This document shows positions 55,474 through 64,000 of a DNA stretch of 64,000 nt, piece after piece (positions within the stretch are counted from its first letter, which is position 1; every line of letters begins with the position of its first letter). The position numbers were made by a program, and so were the translations under genes. Origin of the DNA: Callorhinus ursinus. Its lineage: Eukaryota; Chordata; Mammalia; Carnivora; Otariidae. The DNA lies in contig NW_020312828.1 in assembly GCF_003265705.1 (NCBI RefSeq), positions 60,266,212 through 60,330,211 of the forward strand, given 5' to 3'. Under the pieces are notes generated by a model. The model was not told the origin of the DNA, did no database searches, and saw only the letters and a program-made list of their open reading frames with translations.

Positions 55474-55560
55474 TAAAATGCAGATCCTAATTTGGTAGGT
55501 CTGTGGTGGGCTTTCAGAGATTGCTGAGGCTGCTGGTCTATGAACAATGGTCTAGAATAG
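55474..55560 (-). mobile_element. MER5A DNA transposon, right part
   Basis: 'atcctaatttggtaggtctg' and 'gattgctgaggctgctggtc' continue antisense MER5A from 55256. Confidence 0.75.
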
Positions 55561-55999
55561 CAAGAATGAATGCCAAAGACTCAGTGTAGCATCCACCAGT
55601 CTGAGCAGCTTTAGCCAGTCTGCAAATTCCTAAAATTTTTAGCAAATGTTTATGTGTATGGAATTTTCTAGGGAGAGGGTCTATAACTCCCATCAGATTC
55701 TCAAAGGATCCTGTGCAAAAGTTAGGAACAACTGGCCAAAGCTACCAGTGTTCAACTCCTAGCTATGTCATGTCTCCTTCTATTCTTCCCCGACTGTCTC
55801 TCTCTAGCTGCTCTTGAAGTATTCATCTGGCAATCCCACCAGCAACTGATTTTCTATGCCCAACCAGATTTACATTATTCAAGGTACCTGGTATGCTAGT
55901 CATAATTGATTTTAAGGAACACCACCAACAACAAAAAAAGATTTGAGATTAATGACCCAGAGACATGAGGGGTTAAACAGCATGATGTTGGGCAAAGAA
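55561..55999. other. Non-coding unique stretch
   Basis: Nothing recognised. Confidence 0.4.
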
Positions 56000-56215
56000 A
56001 ATTGTTTGGGGAAGCAGAAAGACCTCAATTTGAATCCTAGCTCAATATCCACCTGATTCTATGACCTTACACAAATTAGTTAGCTTCTCTAAGCTTTGAT
56101 GTTCTCCCCTGTAATAAGATCTACTTGTAGGCCTTTTGCGAAGATAAAATAGTAAGGACAAGCTTCCTGCCACATAGTGCTTACACAATTAATTAGTTAC
56201 TTCTTCCCCTCCTCT
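56000..56215 (+). mobile_element. MIR SINE, near full length
   Basis: 'caatttgaatcctagctcaa', 'tctatgaccttacacaaatt', 'cttctctaagctttgatgtt' and 'gccacatagtgcttacacaa' are in MIR order. Confidence 0.88.
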
Positions 56216-59200
56216 TTATCATAGATGAAAAGGAAAGATAAATTAGGAACTAAATTATTAATAAAGTTTAAAACTAAGATCTAATAAGTTAATATCATAA
56301 TAAAAGAAGTACCCTTCTAGACTTAGATTCTGAATAATAAGAAAAAATATCTGTTTTTTAAAATACATTTAGGTAGTTTTTCTCTAGGACCTAAAATAAA
56401 CTAGAATTGAAAATTTGGGAGGAATTTTTAAGGGAAAATAAGGAATTCTTCCACCACATTTCAACCTTTTTTGGGTTAAGGAAATTGTGTTAGAAAATGC
56501 CTGCTAACTAAGAACTCACAGCAAATATGTATCCAATTTTAATACAACACTATAAAACTGTTCTGGAAAGTTAAAACTAGTTATTAACAGAGTCTGGGTG
56601 GGAAAAATATTCTCTAGGGGTGAAATGACTTCCCATACAAAGACTCAGACTTAGGGACTCTTGATCATAAGCCTTTCAAATATTACATAGTAAAAACGCC
56701 ATTGGTTCCTTACCAAACAGTAACTCGGTCCTCACTAGCACATTTTCACTGAACCATTGAACCTCAATGCAGCTAATCACTGTAGAAATAATGTTATACA
56801 TCCCCCATTTCATGCACAGTGTGATATTACACCTTTACTTGTTTGTCCCAGAAACTTAAGCATTTAAGATATTTCATGGCCCCAACACAAGCTTTTAAGG
56901 GCATACTTCTTATTTGATCACATTCTGTTTTTAAAAACTACTGAAGAATTAAAAGAAAAGTTATCTCTTTGGACCAATTTGTCAAATAATGAGAGTTCAA
57001 AGCTCTAGTTATCTCTTATTCTAAAATACTCTGTTATCCCTCAAGGATAAATTGTTCCATTTCTGATAAGGTCCTTGTCCAATCCAAATTACAAGCAGAG
57101 AAAGTCTTGGGGGAGAAATGTGTTTACTTATTTTTCCACGTAACATCTTCAAAGAAACTTTAAGGAAGAAAGAACTCCTAAGGATATCTTCCAAACATAA
57201 AAAATTCAGTAAGACATTTTCCTCATCCTCCTAAAACAATCTTTATCTCCAAGGAAATTGAACCAATACGCAAGATCCTACCTCTCAATGTTTTCCAAAA
57301 GATTTGTCCTTATTCTTCTAATATAAATATCATCTGTGGAATCATTCTTTATACCCCCAAGATTCACATTAAAGCTAGTTTAAAAATAATTTGCCATTTA
57401 CATATGTTTTCACTAGATCGAAAGTCAAAAGCTCTTCAACCCTTGCCATTCCGGCAACAAAAGACAGAACCACATTATCTTAAGGGTTTTATTCAGCAAG
57501 ATAGAGTGCTGGGCTTCTGAAAGAGATACGTTTCTCATGGTGAAGGGTTAAAAGAGGACACCAAACCACCCTCTGGAAGTCATTAAGTTACAAAGCCCCA
57601 AGAAGATAAAAGTTTCCATTTTCTAAAATGTAAATCAAAAACATATTCATTAGTATTGCAAAACAAACATGCAAATCTTCACCACTTGAAAAGCTCGGCT
57701 AAATATGTACAAGGGCTAAACCCAAAAATACATCTGGTCCTCGGTTACAGAACTTGCTTTTTTGGTTTTATCTAAAGAGTTTGTCTGTCTTCCATGGTTG
57801 GCTTCTTGGATTATTGCAATTCATAATAAGCCTTTTAGCTAAGGATGAAATAAACAAAGATAAAGTCTATGTCCTAGTTTTAAATGGTCCAGATGGGATG
57901 ATTTTTCCATATGTTTAGCACACCCACTGTTTATTAATCATTGCTAGCTGAGCTTAGAGGATTACTGGGTTTAGTGCCTGGGCCAGGGCTGAAATTTACA
58001 GTTTGTATAATCTCTGCACACCTTTTTAATAGTCCATCCTTTCTGGATTGTTCTTTGTGCCTAATTCAGGTTGGATGTGTGTCCAAATCTCTGTGTGTGC
58101 ATGTGTGTGTGTGTGTCACCGTGTGTGTGACATATTATAGGGTAGAGAATCTCAGCCAACTGATCAAGAGGAGGTTTTTGTGCCCAAATTTGGATACAAT
58201 ATCAGTCTCAAGGAATGTGTTACATCATAACAATGACAATGTGGGTAAAACTGGCAATACTTGACTCACTACCCTTTATAGTGATTTACTTAGTGTCTGG
58301 CAATCTGTTTTTCATATGATGTTTGTTTCTCATAAACAGTTTCAACATGGGAGAGTATGGTGTCAAGATAACAGTCATATCATTCGTCATTGCAGAACAT
58401 CTATGGGGTTTGCCAAAAAAAAAATCAGATTCTTTTATCTTGGGCTTCTTACAAGTGCTTGCATTCTGGTGATTGTTTCTTCTCAACGTGCTATATTGTG
58501 TCTCAAAACCTGACCATCACTGCCTTGGTTATGTTGTGATTTCAATTTATCTTTAAGTGGGAAATGAAGTCTGTGGAAGGGCCAGCCTCAGGGACAGGGG
58601 AGGAAAAAATTACAGGAGACGGGAGGTGATCTTCAGACAAGGTGCTGCCGCTGAAAGGTGGGAACCCCGGTGAGTTAGTGTAGCAACGAAGGCACCGGAT
58701 TATTTACTGTAGTTTTTTTTTTTTAATGGATATGGTCTTAGATAAAGCATATTACTTCTATTTTCATCAGTGTACCAAGCTTTAAACATATTTTTAGTTG
58801 TAAAATGCTTAAAACAACAATTTGGGAGGAAAAAAGGAGAAACCTCTGTCTTTTTATATCATGATCATAAAGCCACCTTGTCAATCTGAGGGAATTCTGA
58901 CAGAAGGCTTCCATATTTGGAACACCCCCTAAAACTTGGAAGGAGAAAAAAGGGGGGGAGATATTCTTTAAAATTTCTTTTAATATAATTGGTTAAGACA
59001 GTTAATGTAGAAAATGTTCTATTAATCATGTATGCTTTTTATAGTATTTTTACATGGGTTTTGAGATGTGGTTTTATATCTTCGACAAATGGAAGAATGG
59101 AAAGCCTCCATAAAGCATAAGAATAGACAGCTGTAAGCACAGCAAACTGAATATTCAGTCATTCAAAGAGGCTTTGAAATCACTCTCCTGGAGTCTTGTG

Positions 59201-59764
59201 TACAATAATTAAACTTGGAGCAAATATTTTTTATGCTATCTTAACCCATGTTGTGGGTGCATAGCATTTGCCCTAGAAAAGAAAGAATCCTTGCTCAGGA
59301 ACCAGCATTTTTCAAATGAATTACCTAATGGAGTAGCATTTAACTTATGTCCATGAATGGAAATGATCAAACTTGCACTTGGAATGTCAATTCTATGACC
59401 CAGACAATGGTCCCAGATATTCTGGGAAATCTACACAAAAGAATCTCCTTCTGAATCTACTTCATAGTTTGTGTGGCCGGGAAAGCTGCTCCATTTAAAG
59501 CATTGTTGGCAGGAAAGCTGGTACCTCAGCCTCTGCTACAGTGATAAACCCAAGCCCATTTTCCTACACAAAGGAAAAAAATGGTAAGATGACTAACCAA
59601 GGGAGGAAAATATTGTTCCTTTTAGGCAGCTGGTGCGTGTAGAGCAAATCTGGCCCACTACCTTACAAAGTTTTGGCCTCGTTGCCCCTCAACATCGCCA
59701 TATCAATTTCTTAGTTTTGATCTCTCCTCTGCCTTCTCTTCGCCTGCCCCTCCCGAACCTCAGT
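56216..59764. other. Large repeat-free non-coding block (about 3.5 kb)
   Basis: No confident dispersed repeat or exon recognised. AT-rich, with only short simple runs (TG-rich at about 58092-58128, A and G runs near 58412 and 58950). 57650-57960 is notable for octamer-like 'acatgcaaatcttc' and homeodomain-like 'gtttattaatcattgctag'. The 107-codon plus-strand frame at 57941-58264 has no domain and is partly encoded by the TG-rich run. Confidence 0.4.
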
Positions 59765-60180
59765 CTTAGATCAGGTCCTTCGGCTGAATGAGACCTCTCC
59801 CACCACCAAAGTCCGTATTGCTGTCTCCCTTCTCTGGACCACTAATGCTCACTCCAACCGCCTATACTGTACCTATAGATACATTATCACATGCTGCTGT
59901 GTACCATTAATAACAGTTTCCTGTCTCGAATGCCTGGGTGGCTCAGTTGGTTAAGCGTCTGCCTTTTGGCTCAGGTCATGATCCCGGGGTCCTGGGATCG
60001 AGTCCCGTGTCGGGCTCCCCGCTCAGCGGGAAGTCTGCGGCTCCCCCTGCCTGTGCTCTCTCTCACTCTCTGACAAATTAATAAATAAAATCTTAAAATA
60101 ATAATAATAATAATAGTGTCATGTCTTTTTTCTTCTTTACTTGACTGTATGCTCCTGGATGACAAGGGTTTTTTTCTAAA
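59765..60180 (+). mobile_element. L2 LINE 3' region, split by a CAN-SINE
   Basis: 'gatacattatcacatgctgc' before the SINE and 'cttgactgtatgctcctgga' with 'tgacaagggtttttt' after it fit the L2 3' UTR on either side of the insertion. The left limit is uncertain. Confidence 0.6.
59927..60114 (+). mobile_element. CAN-SINE (tRNA-Lys derived)
   Basis: 'atgcctgggtggctcagttg', 'ggggtcctgggatcgagtcc', 'ctcagcgggaagtctgcggc' and 'aataaataaaatcttaaaat', ending in an (AAT)n tail. TSD 'agtttcctgtct' (59915-59926) and 'agtgtcatgtct' (60115-60126), 10 of 12 identical. Frames on both strands across it are SINE translations. Confidence 0.96.
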
Positions 60181-60183
60181 ATG

Positions 60184-60260
60184 AACCAATAACTACTTCA
60201 CTGAGCATATGCTATATGCCAGGCACAGTGTTCCCTTCGTTATGTCACTAACTCTAGAAT
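60184..60260 (-). mobile_element. MIR/L2 antisense fragment
   Basis: 'cttcactgagcatatgctat' and 'atgccaggcacagtgttccc' match the reversed 3' part of MIR or L2. Confidence 0.65.
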
Positions 60261-62664
60261 ATAGGGTCCACGAAAACACATCTGCTTTGCCCACACAGTG
60301 CTGGTAAAATGAACAGATACTACAATTCTCTGAGCTCCAGTGCCAACATCAACCTTGAATGCCCAATTTTGAGAATAATTCAAAAGCAATATAGAAAACC
60401 CAAAATCCATTGACATTTCAGAGGGTCACAGTCAATGGCCAGAAAAATTATTCCAGTAGAATGAAAATATTCTCTCCTCCCAAAACTGGCTCACCAGTTT
60501 CGTTGATTCGCTTTGTGTTACTCAAATGAACTTTGGTGACACTTCACTATTTTGCCTAGATTGTCCATGGCTATGCCCGTGAGTTTCAGTCATTTGTGAG
60601 AACTTCCTAAGAGGACTGGCCAGAACTCAAAGTTTCTGAGTGGTCATTTTTTCTTTTGAAAATACCTGACTAGATTATATCATGTAATAATAGCTATTTT
60701 CATTTTTCCACACATTCAGTAGTTCAGTTAAATTGGACACAAAAATAAGGTTCCCAAAACCATTTCCATTACTTCTAGATTCTATTCCTTTGCTCTTGAA
60801 AGCACCTTTATACCCCTGTAGCAAGGCAAGAGGAGCTCACTGGAAACAGTCAAGCTGCTTCCTGACACGCAAAATGAAAAGAAAGCTGAGGCTCAAAGCC
60901 CCTTTGACTTAAAACAGAGAAGTTCAGAGGTCTGGATGAGGCAGACTATATATTCACACCAGTAAGATTAGCCACATAAACCCCACCCAGCACTGTACTT
61001 TCTTCAAAATAGTGAAAGTCATGGATGCCAACCGAAATGAGAAATTATAAAGCCAACCTTGGCCCAGTAGGGAGATATGTTTTATCCTACCACATTTTTA
61101 CATTTGCATACATGGCACCCTTCAAAGCCAGGAGTTTATATTTTCCCACCAAGGCTCAGCATGTGTGAAAAATGCTTTCCAAGAAACGAGGACTGGCTAA
61201 GATGCAAATGCAAATGTGAATCTGTGGGCAAGCAAATGCAGTTTAACCTGGACGGCGATCCTCCCTCCATACCTTGGATGAGTTTGAAAATAACCCAAGC
61301 CTCGTCTGGACAAGAACCTTGAACCTCAAAATTAAAAAAGAAAGTCGGGGGTGCACAAGGAGAGAATCACTGGAAAAGCAAATGCATTTCTCAATCAACA
61401 CTATGTAACTCGGAAAAAAGGGAGGTGGGGGCATTCAGCAAGAGATAAGCATGCTCAAGGCTGGGAACCGTTTGCTAGTTCATTCTTTCTATGAAAAGGA
61501 TTATCTCTGTGGCCACAAATATATTCCAAAGCCTCTGGTTCCATGAGAGTTTTTTTTCCCCTTGGAAAAGGAACAGTACTAGAATTCTACTCTACTGATT
61601 TACAACTCTGAAAGGATTCTCATTGTAAGGGTTTAGACAGAGGGCCTTGTGCTCATTGTAAGGGTTTGGACAGAGGGTGATCAGTTTTTACCTATTGCTT
61701 TCTTTCTCCACCACCCTAAAGCAGAAGGTGTTCTGTAGGTTGTCAAACATATATACAGGTTTAGGTCTTAGAAGCTATAAGCTGACAGTACGTATCAGAA
61801 CCAGAAGGAAGTAGTTCACGTTGGCTGGCAGCATGGAGGAAGTTGGTCAAGCCTGAGATTCCTGCTGTGTTGGACTTCATCTTGCCAGGACCTTGACCCA
61901 CATTAGGTCACCCTGAGCAACTTAAGACGATTTATGCTCAGTGGCACTGGCTCTTTCATTTTGTGTTTTTGGAAACAAAAGAAAAAAGATGTCCAAGAGA
62001 GATTACTTGGAGATTTGAAATTTTATTTAATGCATGATTATTTGCCTACATATGGCCTAGGCCTGTTTGGCACAAACTGCCAAGTATCTTAAATAGTTCC
62101 CAGGAAACTCCCAGCTTCAGCTCCACTGCCATGACTTTTCTGTACCATTTTAATTGTTCCAGTAAGATGCTGCTAGTGAACAGCCAAGCACTGATAAACC
62201 AGTAATTTGCCAATCTGGATGTGAAGACTAAACAAGGGGTATAGAGATATTCCCTATTCAAAGAAGAATGCCTTTCCAGTGGTCATTTTGTGTTTAACTC
62301 TTTTGCAAAGAACATTTTATTTGGATCAGCTTCAACTGCCAAACATGAAAAATGACAAAAGTAGGCAATGGAGAGTGGCATTGTGCCCCAGCACAGGGTC
62401 CTAAGAAGTAAACAAACTTTTCTGTGGTGTGGTCCAGTGCCAATTCACGAAGGAGAAGCCAAAATCCTAAATGATGCCTGAGCTCATAAAACTGTTCTTT
62501 CCCTTATCAAGATGAGGTTTTAGGCTCTCAGATTTCAAGGGTTTGCTTTGATTTTTATTTTTCTTAGACCAGCACATGTAGCTCTCACATGTTTTGCCTT
62601 GGGCATTAATTAATACGGGTAACCAACACCTCACGTAGGAAAAAGCAAAATCAATTAACAAATA
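60261..62664. other. Non-coding, repeat-poor stretch
   Basis: No exon or confident dispersed repeat over 2.4 kb. Contains the tandem duplication at 61619-61677. Small frames at 61077-61434 and 62046-62261 lack domains. Confidence 0.4.
61619..61677. repeat. 33-bp tandem duplication
   Basis: The first unit at 61619-61651 begins 'ctcattgtaagggtttagac'. A second copy starts at 61652 and keeps 26 bp with one difference ('tagac' to 'tggac'). Confidence 0.95.
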
Positions 62665-62920
62665 GGAGCTATTAACTACTCATTATATACAAGGTTCTAG
62701 TCTAGATGCTAGAAAAACACAAAAGAAGAGGTCATGTGGCTACATCTTCAGTTTCTATAGGACTGACGGAAGAACAGAGATGAAAAATAACAATACGATA
62801 CACGCTAAATGCCAAAATATAGTCAGACAAACCAGTATTTTAAGACTTGGAGAAGGGCGTGGGTCAGTTAAGAAAGGCCCAAGAAAACAGTTGAGATTTG
62901 AGTTGAGCCCAAGAAAGAAG
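62665..62920 (-). mobile_element. L2 LINE relic, antisense, diverged
   Basis: 'ctattaactactcattatat', 'caaggttctagtctagatgc', 'aagaaaggcccaagaaaaca' and 'gagatttgagttgagcccaa' resemble the reversed L2 3' region at low identity. Confidence 0.5.
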
Positions 62921-63354
62921 AAAACTCAAACTAGGTGAAAAGAGAGAATAGACCTTCACGGCAACAGGTAAAAGTATAAAAGAAAATTCTTGCTGAAACT
63001 GACACTGTAATAATTAGAGTTTGTACATATTTCTCTTTTCTTAAACATACTTGAAAACTATTTACATACGTTTGCCTCTACAAAAGGAAGTAGACTTCAG
63101 GCAAAGCAACAATAAGTTTGAGACTGATCAGGTAAACAATTTTGCAGATATTAATGGGCACTGTGAGAACACTAATATGAAGAAAAAAAGATTAATAGTG
63201 AATAATCAGTAATAGGAAGAAGTATAGTACCTTGCTATACATTTGGTCTGAAATCTACATTCTTTCAGAAGCATGTTTAGGGTAAAATGAGGCATTCTTC
63301 ATACCTGTGAACAAAGCTTCTGACGAGTTCTTTGAAGATTGAGCCTGTGTCATC
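62921..63354. other. Non-coding AT-rich stretch
   Basis: Nothing recognised. Confidence 0.4.
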
Positions 63355-63440
63355 CAGTTGTGCATATCTAATACCTGGTAAGTTTTCTTAGGTTTATAGT
63401 AAGTGCTCAGTTAGTATTTGTTAAACTGAACTGGTCTAAA
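63355..63440 (+). mobile_element. L2 3' tail fragment
   Basis: 'tatctaatacctggtaagtt' and 'gctcagttagtatttgttaa' match the L2 terminus. Confidence 0.6.
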
Positions 63441-64000
63441 TCACATTTCAAGCCGATCAAATTGTAGACATTTGTGAGCTATAATTTTTTTGGTATTAAT
63501 TGGTATACAGTAACCTATATCTGGAATAACCTTGGGAAGTATTTCCTTACACTGTTACACTTTTAATCTCTGTCCGTACATTATAAATGAGAACTTTTTG
63601 GTTCAACCCGTCCATGCCATCTCTGGACACAGAGAAAGGGGTCAGGATTTGCATAATTCCCCTTATCCTGGTCCTTAATGTGTTTCTTAAGTTCTTGTGT
63701 AAAAATGAGCATAGTCCATGGAGCAAGGTGAAGCTGACCTCAGCATGATGATATTGATTAAAAAAAAAATCTTAGGTCATGAATTTGTGGTGTGTTGTCA
63801 CGGAGTTACTAGCTTACAAAGGATGGACATGCAAACGAGTTCCGGTCTATCTCTCAAAGCAGTAACAATTCACAATAGAAAGGACTAATTGAGTCAGTCA
63901 GAAATTAAAAGAACTATGTGTACACAACATAATGAGAAGATTTATTAGGGGAAAAAACACAGCTGAAGAGGGAACTATTGAGCCAGCAAAGAAACTGGAA
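63441..64000. other. Non-coding stretch to window end
   Basis: Nothing recognised. Confidence 0.4.

Noticed and set aside
58660..58680. Splice-donor-like 'cggtgagt'
   Set aside because: A single 8-base match with no adjacent open exon or acceptor; expected by chance at this scale.

Overview
This window is mammalian nuclear DNA from a carnivore. The strongest taxonomic evidence is eight copies of the tRNA-Lys-derived carnivore SINE (CAN-SINE), recognised by the head 'gcctgggtggctcagt', the internal 'gggatcgagcccc' B-box region, a CT-rich middle and an (AAATAAAT)-type tail. Their body ('gctcagcggggagcctgctt') is the form I associate with arctoid carnivores (bears, seals, mustelids) rather than the dog- or cat-specific forms. 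I place it in Arctoidea but cannot name the species. The DNA is AT-rich and CpG-poor, and dominated by old mammalian repeats.

I see no protein-coding exon, RNA gene, CpG island, CRISPR array or bacterial feature that I can support. Every open reading frame is short and either falls in a transposon relic or simple repeat or has no recognisable domain. The window is best read as intergenic or deep-intron sequence, so the annotation is mainly of mobile elements, simple repeats and repeat-free blocks.

Layout. 1-13 kb: MIR and L2 relics, an L1 3' end with an apparent 3' transduction inside a MIR (3105-3305), a MER5A, and a CAN-SINE at 12501. 13.9-15.7 kb: a nested stack of an LTR-like element, a Tigger-type DNA transposon, an internally deleted Tigger1 and a CAN-SINE. 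16-23 kb: scattered MIR/L2 and an MST/MLT1-type LTR (22707-23110). 23-31 kb: repeat-poor, with a promoter-like motif cluster near 30.1 kb. 31-32.7 kb: MIR, MER20, MER5-like and L2 relics in series. 32.7-47 kb: MIRs, CAN-SINEs, a MER20 carrying a CTCF-like core (42.9 kb), a second MST/MLT1-type LTR, and CA-rich microsatellites. 45.1-51.3 kb: two long antisense L2 relics; the second still shows decayed reverse-transcriptase boxes. 51-56 kb: CAN-SINEs, one inserted in a MER5A, and a (TA)21 tract. 56.2-59.7 kb: the second large repeat-free block. 59.8-64 kb: an L2 split by a CAN-SINE, a small tandem duplication and weak L2 traces.

No undescribed biological system is demonstrable here. The most informative items are the transposon stratigraphy and a few blocks that could be conserved regulatory DNA, which needs cross-species alignment to test. 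Repeat family names come from recognising consensus motifs by eye, so boundaries are approximate unless a target-site duplication (TSD) is given.
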